Source of the DNA: Hydractinia symbiolongicarpus
Lineage: Eukaryota > Cnidaria > Hydrozoa > Anthoathecata > Hydractiniidae
Assembly: GCF_029227915.1 (NCBI RefSeq)
Contig: NC_079886.1
Coordinates: forward strand, 21,740,501-21,804,500
DNA: 64,000 bases
Direction of reading: 5' to 3'
In this document: positions 1 to 11,599 of the stretch, in pieces
Position numbering within the stretch: position 1 is the first letter of the stretch
Layout: every line of letters begins with the position of its first letter
Notes under the pieces: generated by a model
What the model saw: only the letters and a program-made list of their open reading frames with translations
The model's database searches: none
Told to the model about the DNA's origin: nothing
Made by a program: the position numbers and the translations under genes

Positions 1-3000
1 ATATGGGGAATTGGATGTATCTTGTACCAGATGGCGACGTTAGCACCTCCATTTAATTCAACCAATATGTTATCACTAGCAACAAAGGTAAGATGTGTAG
101 TATCTCTTATTTTAACATTTTGTTGTAAACAGATGAATCCCTTCATGTTGTTAAATGTTTCGTCTCCTCTTTAGATAGTTGAAGCAGAATACGAACCACT
201 CCCTGAAAATTTATACTCAACTAAACTTTCTCTCGTAATACGAAGGTATCATTATAGTATTCCCTGTGCATGGATATTATTATTATAGGCGATTACTGTC
301 CATCTTTTACATGCTGCCTGCCATGTCGTTTGAAATTTTCAGCAAGATCTGATAAAGTTTTTACCTTTTATTATGTCTCTACGATAATTTATTAACACTT
401 TCACAAGTTAAAAACGTTTATTTTATATTGTGTAGATGTTTAACAGTGAAAGCTGAGGATCGTCCTGATATTTTAGAAGTAAGTTAATTTTGTCTCGCTC
501 AATTTTGATTTTTTCTCATTTACCTTTTGTATGGAATGATATATCAGCAAGTCGGTGGCTTTAAAATAAGATCTCGTGTAAAGGAAGTAACATATAGTAA
601 CCATGTCGAGCTCTCGTGTATTTTGCAAATATTTTGCACGTTTTATCTTTTACGTGAATACGTGTTATAAGGACACGAGGCTGGGATTTACTTAAAAATT
701 AAAGAATGTCTTCAGAATAATCCTCAGCATGATTTTCCATACAACGATTGTCGATTGTTTTGTTTCCCACAACTATATATCTAAATAAATAAAACATTAA
801 ATCAAACGTATCAGCTTCCTTACTACTACGTCCATGGCTGTGTCTAGATCGAAAAAATTCCCTAGATACACATATAAGAAATTTTATCCTAATTGTTGAT
901 GATATTTTAGTCTGCTATGATTTTTATCATTCTAAAAATAAGAAAGCCGCGTATTTCATCGATCTGCTACTCCTCGATGGATATTTTGCTGCTAAACTAT
1001 TAGTTGTGTTAACTTGTATTCGTTTTGTGTAGGTTGCTGGTATTATACCAGATATTTTGATGGGACATCTCGAAAGGTTAAGGGTGCATAATTCTACAAT
1101 GGAGAAAAAACTTGAGAAAGAAAAAAGACGTGTGGAGAAGCACACTGCCCACTTGAAAAATCAACGAATAATTTACAACGAGAATCATTTCGATAGCTTT
1201 TCTGAGAGTTCAAACAGTAAAACGTTGGACAGTGTCTTCGGTGATAATGGTCAAACGGATAGTGAAGTATCAGATGACCAAAAAAATACTATTAATGGGA
1301 GATATGACCGAGCTAACACGCACCCTGAGGAAGTAACAAATCCAATTCAAATCAACCGAAGGTTAAAATTTGACCACGCTTCTTCTTCCAGTTTAGTTGA
1401 CGGTAACGAGGATGAAATATTTCGCAGACCGAGGACCCCGCCGCGCAAGTTACTTCCAATTGAAAATGTTAGACATCAATCACAAACAGACCTCGGTCCA
1501 GTCATTGTGGAAAAAGATAACATTAAAAGAACTCAAAGCTGGTCTGTATTTGCATGATCTTGTTTGACATTATTGACTTTTAACTTAAGAGAGATATGGA
1601 ACTAAAATCCTTATTTACTTTTTAGTTCTTACATTGACAATATGAAGACCGGAATGGCGAGGACGCCACAAAAATACAGACCAAGTGAGTTTTCTTTCTC
1701 GTTGATAAAATTAATCCTAATCAATCTCCCTCTCAAACGGATTCTTTCCAGTTTTTTGGAACATAAATATATGTATAGGCGAATAAAAAGTTTAGATGTA
1801 TATCCTGTGTTGACCCATATAATCCCATGTTTACTTTCCATAATAATTTATTTTTCTATTTTCTAGATTTCAATTATTTTTTTTTAAAGAAAAATTTTCT
1901 TAAAAAATGAAGTTAGTCATCATATTATTGTCGAATATTATTATTTTAGTTTCAGCACACCCCACATTAAGTATATCACCTCGGAAAGTTCGTGAAATAA
2001 ACGATCCAGTGTTGCAAATGCTGGGACAGCTTCATAAAATACTCTATATATCGCAGGTGCGCAACAGTTTGTTGTTTTATAAAATGTATTACAGCACTGT
2101 TAATGTTTTTAGTCAATTTTCAACATTTACTTTTCGTTAAAATTTTATTGAATAGTGAACCTGTTGTATTTGTTTACATTTTAGCTTCCACCATCTTTAA
2201 AGTTCGACCCAAATCGTCGGTTAATCGACCAATATAAAAAGTCGCTGTTTTCTACACCCAGTTCAGCAATGCACTTAAAAAATGAATTAAAAAAGGTAAT
2301 CCTTGTTTCCAGTTTCACAACATGTTCACTGTGGAAATTTATTACCAAAGGCAGCGTTAAAATCTTTTATTATACATAGCAAGTTGATAGTGGTAACATT
2401 TTTTAGTTAATATGACCAACTTTATTCATTCCTGCCGTTGTTTAGCATGGTTTATATTAAGTGGTTGGATTGTCTGTTAATGAGAGAGGCGTATCAGATC
2501 AGATACGTTCAAATTAAAAACATCTTTTTTAGCTGCTTGAAGGATCAAAAGAACAAGTTGATGTTCAGATGGGGCATACCACAAATTTCAGTTCATCGTC
2601 GAGTATGTAATATTTTTAATGTAAACATTTATTAATTATATTCGTTTCGTTCGTCTATCTAAATTTTTTTTACTCCTGCTTGTTTACCCAGCATAACCGC
2701 CTCAGTTAGGTTCCATTCGGATTTATTTAAGTTTGTGCAGATACTGCGATTACTGAGCTAAATATCAATTCTATTTTTGTTGCTTTATCTATTTTGCTGT
2801 CTTTGTCTTAACCTTGTTCAGTAGGAACATTAGCGTGTTACACCTTGTGAACAATTTTTTCTATCTTAACACTTTTCTTATCACCCTAACTTTAGTCGTG
2901 CTGACTCTTTTAAATGAGTTCAAAAACGATTGAATAAAACCATACGTTAAATTTACTTAAGAAAAATAAAGTAAATGCAGAGAATATCGCGTTCAGTGAT

Positions 3001-3370
3001 TACGTCAGAGGTCTGGAACAAGGCTTGGTAGCTGCAAAATGTGCCCTGTGAAAACTAAACTTGAGAAATTGTATTTTTCACGTAAGGTAGTAGAGGTTTC
3101 CGGTAGTAGAGGTTTTCATGTAACCTCTACTACCGGATGTAACTGCCAGCGTAACATTTTATAATTCTTCTTCTTCTGTAGCAAACTTGAATGAGCACGC
3201 ACTTGGTGTAACGTATGAAGATTTGCAGGTACATATCTCATTTGCTTTTCTTGAAATCTACTGTTTCTTTTAGCTATTCGTACCAGTATCGTTTTGATTC
3301 TTTTTAGTCGATCCTTGATAAATGTCTCATGAAAACTGGTTATTTTAACATACCACCTACTCACAGGTAA
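1..3370 (+). CDS. NEK10: NEK10-like protein kinase, C-terminal part (5' partial)
   Basis: This is the 3' end of a NIMA-related kinase 10 gene; the catalytic N-lobe lies left of the window. Exons read 1-87, 175-245, 436-478, 1033-1541, 1626-1684, 1956-2056, 2185-2295, 2533-2602, 3182-3228 and 3308-3370; the sum is 387 codons with stop and all phases fit. Exon 1 opens in the kinase C-lobe (WGIGCILYQM, then PPFNSTNMLSLATK), and CLTVKAEDRPDI carries the subdomain XI arginine. A basic coiled stretch (MEKKLEKEKRR) and a long polar tail follow. The tail rejoins NEK10 at RKVREINDPVLQMLGQLHK and KKSLFS, features specific to this family in my memory of vertebrate NEK10. Family members act in ciliated cells and stress signalling. 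The TAA stop lies inside a perfect splice donor. The 1541/1626 junction uses a weak donor and is the least certain. Confidence 0.88.
3099..3137. repeat. Perfect inverted repeat in NEK10 intron
   Basis: A 16-bp arm (3099-3114) and its exact reverse complement (3122-3137) flank a 7-nt loop. A partial extra copy of the arm (GGTAGTAGAGGTT) precedes it at about 3086. The hairpin ends 44 nt before the acceptor of the exon starting at 3182. Confidence 0.8.
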
Positions 3371-4498
3371 GGCTACTTTTTGCTTCGCCTCAAAAAAACA
3401 TGTAGGGTGAAGTTAGTGGAGAGCGTTTCAGCATAAGAGTAGCTACTTCGTAAAAACAGCAATCGAATTAATTCATTCCATAAAATTAAGAAATGGTAAT
3501 ACTGTTGGGAAATTGCTTTTTCATATGAACTTGCCTAAGTTCAATTTTCAAGTTTACAGCAGACTAAGGAATTGGGTTATTTGTTTGCATCCGAAATTCT
3601 AAAGGGTGATAAAAATAAATAATATCTTTCATAAAAATAAAAATTACCCGACAACCATTTTTTGGTCAATTTTTTTAAAACATGCGTCATAGTCTGGAAT
3701 TCTCTCATTGTTTTTGTAACAAAATTCGCCACCTTTATAACAAAATGTTGATATTATGATGGTGAATAAATTATCTATGTCGTATGTAAGCCAATCGCAT
3801 TACAGGTCTGTACCAGGGATTTCTTCGCCGGCAGCCTCGCTGTCAAAAAGGCAAAAAACCATGGGGACGAGGTTGATAGTATATTCCCATTAAACATCGC
3901 AACATATAACCCTCACTAAATTGCATTTCAGTACACATTCACTAATTGGGATGGCCGTAATTCAAACATTTGCTATTTCGAAAAAAATTCTTTGTCCCTT
4001 TTTATGAATCTTTTCCTTTTACTACTGCTTACTTTTTGACCCTTTGCGTCATGATCGAATTAGTGAATTTGTACAATACTATTTTGGAAATTGTTTTCAA
4101 AACTGTTTGGTTTCATTGGAACACAAACAAATTTATTTTTTATTTGAAAGAAATTGTCGTGCAGAGAAATACAATGAAGAATAGATCAGTTCACAGTTTT
4201 ATGATGATCAAACATCTGGCTTTTATTTCCTGTTGATAAGAGTAAACTAAGAAAAGTGAACAATACATTCCTGATGTATGTGTCATGTTTAACCTCTGTT
4301 TGGATACGAGGCTATATTCAAGAAAAGCATGTGGCATTCAGGAAACATAAAAATGTCACGGTTAATGTACTACCTATAGGTGGTGGCCCCAAAAATGTTT
4401 CGACGTAATTTTTTTATTCTGGCTAAAAGTAAGTTTTAATTATATATTTACAATTTCTTGTGCATCGTATTTTTCATGTTTTCACACCTGTATTCGCA
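3371..4498. other. Intergenic, 3' flank of NEK10
   Basis: No gene is supported here. It holds NEK10 3'UTR/flank with an AATAAA near 3614 and a partial copy of the short MITE family ending about 3874. An open frame at 3970-4236 (+) is AT-rich, low in complexity and unlike any family I know. Confidence 0.5.
3815..3874. mobile_element. Partial MITE, right terminus
   Basis: The segment ends in CATGGGGACGAGGTTG, the terminal motif shared with copies at 17.1-17.9, 23.5 and 24.3 kb. It lies just after a plausible splice acceptor at 3804-3805, so the element could supply an alternative last exon to the NEK10 gene. Confidence 0.5.
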
Positions 4499-5176
4499 TT
4501 ATCTCCACAGAGGTTTTGTCGTCTGACGTAAACTTTTCACTTCTGCTTTTAAACTTTTATTACTTTCTTTTAAATTTTCAATCATTTTTAACTTTTCCCT
4601 CAATTCTTTTTCTTTTGTTTTAATTAATTCATGTCTCTCCTCTTTGATATCTTTAACTTCGTCATTTAGTTGACTAATCGAGTCCTCCAAATCTGCTTTC
4701 TCTTTCAAGCAAACTTTTAATTCTTCTTCCTTCTTCTCCATTTTCTTTTCTAATCGAGACAGCGTTGTTTTAGTTGCTTGGTGTTCAGCCTCTTTTTCAG
4801 TCAGTACTTCGCATTTTCTCTCCGCCTTACTTAAAACGTCTCCAGTTTCTTGCAACAGAATTTTCAGCTGATCAATTTTTCCCACCATTTTGTTTTTCTC
4901 CTGCTCGAAGTCCTCCTTGGTTGCTCTAAGCTCCTCCTTGGTCGCTCTCAGCTCTTGTTTTATTTTTGCATTTTCTTTTTTTGTTTCTGTCAGCTCTTTA
5001 GCTTCCAGATTGCTCACATCTGTGTACGTATCTATCATGCTAGTGAGAGTTTTCATTAAAGCTCTCAAGTTATGTTCCTGCTCCCGCATTTCGTTTGCTG
5101 ATGCCATTATTGTTTTTAATTTCTCTTTTTGCTGATAATATATCTTAACCCGCTTACTGGTCTCCCTTCTTTCCAT
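4499..5176 (-). CDS. Coiled-coil protein, 225 aa, copy of the neighbour's last exon
   Basis: An uninterrupted frame from ATG at 5176 to the stop at 4499, preceded in frame by a TGA. The product is rich in Lys and Glu with heptad-like spacing throughout, so a long coiled coil is expected; no catalytic motif, signal peptide or membrane segment is seen. It matches the terminal exon of the upstream gene at both ends: KRV near the start, a central LKILLQETGDVLSKAE like LKTLLHDTDEMLSQTE, and a K-P-x-W-R C-terminus (KPLWR versus KPAWKR). It is about 120 residues shorter in between. Only 336 bp separate it from the neighbour's stop. It may be a separate single-exon gene, an alternative terminal exon, or a decaying duplicate. 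Function is not recognised. Confidence 0.6.
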   Translation of the reverse strand: MERRETSKRVKIYYQQKEKLKTIMASANEMREQEHNLRALMKTLTSMIDTYTDVSNLEAKELTETKKENAKIKQELRATKEELRATKEDFEQEKNKMVGKIDQLKILLQETGDVLSKAERKCEVLTEKEAEHQATKTTLSRLEKKMEKKEEELKVCLKEKADLEDSISQLNDEVKDIKEERHELIKTKEKELREKLKMIENLKESNKSLKAEVKSLRQTTKPLWR

Positions 5177-5512
5177 CCATCTTCACTCTGTTTAGCTTGT
5201 TGGAAAAACCACCCCATAATGCTTTGTACGTTTAATTACAATAATGATTTCTATTTCAAACTAAAACAGGACTTTTAAAATGAAGTTGTTTTTTTTTATT
5301 TTAAAACGAAATGAATAAATAAATTTCGGTAAACAAAACAAAAAATTGTCATCAATGGAGAAATAAATCAAAATGTTTGAAAACTCCGCTGTTGCGGTTG
5401 AGGAAATATGATATGACTCCAACCTTTTAAAAAATTGTAAATGAAAATTATATTGAGCGTACTATCACTATTAAAAGAGTTGTAATATTTTTTAAATTAT
5501 TCAACGCTTCTT

Positions 5513-8492
5513 TTATCGCTTCCACGCGGGTTTTCCTGAGGGTCGAAGTCTTTTAAGTTCCGTTTTTATTTTTATATTTGTCTCTTTTAACTCATTTATC
5601 ACATTCTCTTTTGCTTTTAATTCTCTTTCTTTCGACTCGATTAACTGGAGATTTTCTTCTTTTGCTTCGCTTAACTCAGATTTCAGTTGCACAATGGTGG
5701 CTTCGATTGCTTCGCGCTCTTTTAAATGTGCCTGCAGTTCTTCTTCTTTTTTGGTCAGCGTCGTCTCTAAGTTCGCTACCTCCTCGTTCATTTCATTGAA
5801 GAGATCTTCTTTTGCAGCCAGCGTTTTTGTCTTTTCTTCATTTTCTTTCTTCAACTCAATATTTTCTACGGAGACGTACTTGTATCTAGTTTCCAGTCCT
5901 TCGTATTTTATTTCGGTTTGTGACAGCATTTCATCCGTATCATGCAGCAACGTTTTCAGTTCGTTAATATGTTCACTCATTTTGATCGTTTGCTCCTCAT
6001 AAATAAATTTTGTGTCGTCAAGAACTTTTTCTAAATTTTCTTTTTCTTCTTTCAACTTCTCTATTTCCTTTTTATCTGCTTTTATAGTTTCCGTACTTTT
6101 ATCGAGGTTACATTTCAAGTCGTGGACAACTTTCTTTAACCTGCTCTCCTCCGCACGTATAATTTCACACTGATTGACTGCTTCTGCTAACATTTCTTCT
6201 AACTCCTTCTTACATTTACTAAATTGTTCCTCAATTTTTCGTTTTTCCTGTTCCAGTTTCTCCTTCTTTTCTTGTTCTAGAGTCAATTTTGTTTGTAGTT
6301 CATTGATAGTATTGTTTAAGTTCTGCTCGAGTAAATCCTTTTGTTGTCGTATCGAAGCGAGCTCTTCATTGGCTCGCACTTCGTTCGCTTGTGACGTTGC
6401 AAGAGCTTCTTCGAGGTTGGAAATTTTTATGAGCTGTGCTTCGTGTTGCGGTATGGAGTAGACTAAGTATGCTTTGTCGTTTTCGTCGTAAATATATTTG
6501 CCATGCTCAACTGATTTGTGAATTTCGTCATATAATGCATAAACTCGTTTCTATTCAGAAAAAAAATCTAAAATAGCAATTTCGCCTTCTTAAAAAAGAC
6601 AAGCATTTAGATGGAGTCAATAAGATTCTACAATGCACATATGTAGTCTTTCTTCAAGTTAACAAAATTTCATAGCGAAAAGAGTTAGACATGTGTTAGT
6701 TGAAAAAAAGCTTAATTATAAAATACATATAAATACTTTCGTATAACCTCAACACGAAATTGCCAAAAATTTGTCGGCAAAAAGTGTTGAAATTTCTTTC
6801 CGCTGACTAAAAATCGTTACTGACTTTTGATGTCGTATTAACTTATTGTTAAAAATTTATCGACGTGTAATCACGTCTGGTCTACCTTATTGTGATTCAA
6901 CTCGGATTTAGTTTCAGCTAATTTCTCGGTGAGTTTTCGTATCTGCAACTTATGCTCGACAACTTGAAATCTCAACTGAAACTCGGAGTCGTCTAAATTT
7001 TCGTGTTCATTGTTTTGTTGGGAAGGTTTCCTTGGTTTCTAAAAAAAAAGTTACCAAGTTAGGTTTAACACAAAAAAATATATACCGCCAAACAGGACAA
7101 TTTCGCTTGCATAAGATCCACGTTTTTGCATGTATTAAATTTTATATATTTATTATTTATTATTGTTTTTGTTGTTTTTTAAAAGTTTTCTCTTGTTTTT
7201 ATTATTATTATTATTATTATTCCGAATATTTATACACGATATAGCCACTTCAGCGTTTGGCACACTGTTATCAACCTGTGTTCTGAATATAAGCATAAGG
7301 TAGCTATACACCGGTATTACCTACCTAATTTCCCTCACATGGCATGGGTTGACCCGTAGCTGTGGTGAAGGCACTTGCTAAACAAGCCTGTACTGTGGAC
7401 GGATTGCGAAACAAACTCCATAACCACAAGACCACACGCCAGTCTTTTTCCCGTATTTAGGTATAATAAATGTAGCATTCTGTTATCATATTGGACGAAT
7501 TTTGTAATTTTTAAATGATTTGCATTTACACTTACGTCACTTTATATCTATATGTTTATTCGTTATTTAACCGTGGGTGTAATATAAAATTAATGTATAA
7601 ATTATTAACTAACTTTTTCCAATGTTTGTGTTGGTCTTTTACAAACGAACTTGTGAAGTCTCATAAAAAATCTATTTGAGACAGTTTGATTAGTTTAAAA
7701 TTAAAAAAAAATAGAAGGAAGATTTCTGTTTTGTAAATAAGTGAGAAAAATTAAACTTGTGAATGAGAAATATAAAAAAGTATGTCCTTTGCTAAATTAT
7801 TTAGGGTGAAGATTTTTTTCGAAGAAAATTTACATTTTTTGGTGACCTCAGGTCGTATAATGAACTACTATTACTCTGAAAAAACACCTGTATAGCTAGC
7901 TTTCACTTCCCATTACCGTATTAAAGGTTTCTGCTATTATGCTCCTAAATTATAAGTACGCATTAGGTCAAAACTTTTTAACTTTTTTTTTGTTCCATAT
8001 CAGTTGTGTCATTACAAAATTCACTTTTCGCATATTGGTTGTTTTTTGTTTTTTTTTGTCGTTCATTTCATATAAAAACCGTTAGCTTGACCTATTGACT
8101 ATACACAATCAGACAACCAATCAAAACGTCAACCAAAGTTCCAATCTCGATATTGCATTTTCCAGTTCATACTTTTATTTTGTCATATTGTCAACTTTTG
8201 TAAAATATGCTTAGATAACAGCTATAGTTACAGTTTAGAAAGAAATGATGAAACATTAAAAATTTTTATTCAGTCCTTACACAACGGTTAGTAATGTGAA
8301 CAATCACGTATGGAATCTATGTCTGATATCAAGTTTCATTCTGTTCAGGTCTGCTAGAATCGAATTGAATCCTTAAATTATGTTTTTATTTTTACTCGTC
8401 TCGTTTCTCATCTCAAAAGAAGAATAAAAAAATACTTTTATTAAGTTTTCAAAAAAATGAAAGATACCAACCTGAAACATTGAATCTCCCAT
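5513..8492 (-). CDS. Coiled-coil protein, 403 aa, three exons
   Basis: Exons on the minus strand are 8492-8472 (MGDSMFQ), 7038-6886 and 6550-5513; both introns are phase 0 with good GT..AG ends. The start is the ATG at 8492; the first exon is too short to stand out as an open frame. The protein is 7+51+345 residues. After a short polar N-terminus (KPRKPSQQNN) it runs as charged coiled coil (LRFQVVEHKLQIRKLTEKL, later LEQEKKEKLEQEKRK), broken by a less charged block around KYIYDENDKAYLVYSIPQ, and ends KPAWKR. It resembles generic centrosomal or cytoskeletal coiled-coil proteins, but low-complexity similarity does not identify a family. The downstream neighbour copies its last exon. Confidence 0.75.
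7200..7222. repeat. (ATT)n microsatellite
   Basis: About seven TTA/ATT units in a row inside intron 1 of the 403-aa coiled-coil gene. Confidence 0.8.
7320..7440 (-). mobile_element. Possible tRNA-derived SINE fragment
   Basis: Read on the minus strand the segment starts GGCGTGTGGTCTTGTGGTTA, resembling a pol III A box, and about 80 nt later has GGGTCAACCCATGCC, a weak B-box-like block. It is markedly more GC-rich than its surroundings. It lies in an intron. No poly(A) tail or target-site duplication was confirmed. Confidence 0.4.
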
Positions 8493-8849
8493 GATGAAGT
8501 GCTACCACTATTTGTTCCCGATAACCTCGTGTTTAACATACATATGTAGAAAGAAATAACTTGCTGTTTTTTTATCAGCTTTACCAAAATAAAAAGCACA
8601 GCCTCACTCATGAATAATTTAACAATTCTGAGCAATTCTTTTTTTCATTCTTATTTTTAACACTTTTCTTTTCGCAGATAGAAAGAAATGAACCCTAGGA
8701 TTTTGTGTGAATGAAAGATATCGTTCTGCAAATCTCATTAAAAAACTCGTACCCAAAGTTATTATTTATGCGATAACTGTTTTTTTAAATTTATCGATAA
8801 GTCGTTTATGTTGAGTTTGTACTGGTTTCATTTAGAATAAAACCACTTG

Positions 8850-8892
8850 CTCCGATTGGTGCGCATGCGTCAAACAAAGATGTCACGTGACA
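8850..8892. promoter_or_regulatory. Promoter-like cluster: CCAAT, NRF1-like and E-box palindromes
   Basis: Within 43 bp lie ATTGG (reverse CCAAT box, 8855-8859), the NRF1-like GCGCATGCGT (8861-8870) and the palindrome GTCACGTGAC (8882-8891), an E-box of USF/MITF type. The cluster is about 360 bp upstream of the coiled-coil gene's ATG at 8492, so it is a plausible promoter for that minus-strand gene. It is unusually GC-rich for the region. Confidence 0.45.
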
Positions 8893-11057
8893 TGCTTGCA
8901 GTCGGTAAAATTTTTATAATTTATAGGAAATAGCGAAATAAGGATGTAATATATGTATATTAGTGAAAGATTAAAAGGGCTGTGAAATACTTACCCTCGA
9001 ACCCCGCTCGTATCCCGTTCAGACCCCGACCAAAGCCATTGCTGTGTTACAAGTTTTTTAACGTCATTATATGTGTTAACTAAGCCTAAGAATAGCTTAT
9101 TTTGATCGTGTTGAATTCTCCGACATTGTTATCTTAAGCTTAGGGTTGGGCCCGATATTAGCCGTGATGTTATTTAAAACGTGTTACAACTCGTTTAACG
9201 TAATATTTTATCAACTCTCCCTTAGTACAGAAAATATAATCTTACTGAGTCATACGATGTTTTTTGTTGTCGATTCAAACTTTTTTTACGACGACGTCAT
9301 TTTTTTGACGGGGGAATGTTATAGCTAGTATGACGTATGCTCTTATGATGTGAAACTACTTGTTTTAAAAAATAAATTATTTGTTCGTAAGTGTTACAAG
9401 GTTTTTATATAATAATATGATGATGTATAAATATAATAATTCAGTAATATATCTCCAAGCCAAATGGAAAATTGTTTTAGATATGATTGTTCTCTGTAAC
9501 AGTAAGATACTTGCGATTAACGGTATGGTGCTTTGTACACTATAAACCGTATGGTACTATATACACTGCGTTTGAATGGATGATTTGTTTTAGTTAAATT
9601 ACTAGTGTATCTACAAGTTAAAAAATTTTTTAAATTGGTTCTTTAATTCTAGTTTTTTTAGGATCTATGGAGGAACTGAAAAATCAGTGTTTTTCTGTCA
9701 TAGGGACGAAAAAGATAATTATTATCAAGCTTGGAATTCATTTATAAGGTTATGTTATTTTCGGATATTTGATAGCGATAGGAAACATTGATAAACGGAG
9801 AAAATGTTGTTTATCGATGGAAAGATTTTATTCTCTGCACGCTACCACTAACAACGACAAGGATGTTTTTTCTTATATCCCTGGTTATTCTTCCAGCTTC
9901 CGGCCCTGAAATGATAAGGTTGGAAGTTAATTTTTTAGCTGTTTTGATTGTTGAAAAAGGGCGTTGGTTTTCGTTTCGGGATCCTTTTCACTATTTTATC
10001 CTTTTGACTATTTTGCATCAGTCAGAAAATAATTCTAAACCCGATCCTGACTTATCACCATTTTTTAATAGTTACTTCAGTATTATTCTTCCCAGGTAAT
10101 TTCTAAACAGTTCCCTATAAACGTCTACGTCTTCGGTAAATCTTGATATTCACCGAGATTTTTATGACCTTGCTTATAACTATAACTTGTTTTGAAACAA
10201 TTCTGTGAACAGTGTACTTTTTCTTTATTCGATATTGAACAAAGAAGAAGAATAGGCTCTAGCTTGAAAGGAATTTGATAGCTAGTATCTTGGGTTGATT
10301 AATCTGTGCATTTATTTTAAGACTTGAGATTATGCTGTTCTTGCTGTTGTATTGATTGTTGAACTTCAAAAAAACAAAACAAAAAAAACCTAATTTAATA
10401 AAGTTTACTAATGAAAATCATTTATTCTTGTAGCTAATTATTGTTACTCGCTAACATTAATTAAAGTTATTAAATTAAGTTTCATTTTTGTTTTTCAAAA
10501 GTTTAACAACTGCAACAACAACAGGAACAGCATAATCTCAAAGCTTAAAATGAATGCACAGATTCATCTAGTAAGATACTAGAAATCAATTTTCTTTCAA
10601 GCTACCACCAATTCGTTTTTTTCCCAACATCAAAAAAAAGAAAAAACTGGGAACTAGTACCATTACAATTTTCTTTAAACGTAGAATTTTCTTTTTTTTT
10701 CTTCAATTTTTTTTCCACTCCCTGCATACAAAGCGATATATGCAAAGTTTTAACTTTACTGACTATTAAATCTGGCAATTTATGGTGAAAACAAATGATC
10801 CTGTGGATCATATATCCGCTGGAACAGGTGCAAAAATGTTTGAAGTGTGACGAAGAATATGAGTCCTCCCCTTCTTTTTGAAAATGAAAGAATCAGAATT
10901 GAACCAATATTTTTTTTGAAGAAGAAGAATACGCGGGCATATAAATTTCTTACCTTCATGATATTTCTTATTCAATAACTTGATAGTTAATTTGATAATA
11001 TTTGGGATTTTTTTCTTGATAATATTTGCGTGGAATCTTGTTACCGTCTATTAACTT
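8893..11057. other. Intergenic, no gene seen
   Basis: AT-rich sequence with only short chance frames. The frame at 9788-10099 (+) translates to a hydrophobic, low-complexity peptide that I do not recognise and that lacks neighbouring splice-linked exons. Confidence 0.5.
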
Positions 11058-11205
11058 TTGACCTTCTTATTTTAATTAACTCTCACTATAAGAAAACGAG
11101 CAATCTTTGTGTTTTGTACACATACAATAATATATATCATACAACTATTCATGTTTATTGATAGTTCTTTGTGCCTGACTTTGCAGTGCTGGATTTTATC
11201 CAAAA
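11058..11205 (+). repeat. Left inverted arm of gypsy-like element
   Basis: The core at 11080-11154 (from TTAATTAACTCTCACTATAA) is the reverse complement of 14109-14195 with few mismatches. Weaker similarity runs outward to a shared TTTTGACYTTC near 11058 and inward to about 11205. It holds a TATAAG box as an LTR would. Its orientation is opposite to that expected of a 3' LTR for the minus-strand pol beside it. Confidence 0.75.
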
Positions 11206-11599
11206 ATTGATAAAGATGTTAAAAATTTTATGCGAAAAAAAAGTAAACCGAACCTATTTTTAAAAAAAACTACCACATCAAATAATCAAGCATAAATATT
11301 CCTTTTCAGTATGATTTAAATACCGGTAAGATTTCACTCAAATTATGAACATGTCTGTTTCTCTATCAATTTGTGTTTTCAATTCATCTGTACTTTGGTT
11401 TTTCGTTTACGTTTCGTTCGCTTTATTGAGCGTTGGATAATTTTTAAAGTGCTCTTTTTACAGACCTCCTCCCTGCTATTACGACACTATACTTGTCGCA
11501 TGTTGTTGGTTGTGACTTTGACTTTTTTAATTTAACATAAGTTTCCCATTACTTTCTCTCCATTGAGTCTTTTTGGTGATAACTGCTGTCCCTCTTTTG

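Noticed and set aside
1057-1557. NEK10 ending at the stop at 1557
   Set aside because: Downstream exons match the NEK10 C-terminus closely (RKVREINDPV and onwards) with compatible phases, so the exon must splice out before 1557.
1642-1866. 74-codon frame as an independent small gene
   Set aside because: Only 1626-1684 is coding, as a NEK10 exon with matching phases; the rest is intron.
3970-4236. 88-codon frame on + strand
   Set aside because: No recognisable domain, AT-rich composition, no linked exons or promoter.
9788-10099. 103-codon hydrophobic frame
   Set aside because: Low complexity, no family resemblance and no context; chance frame in AT-rich DNA.
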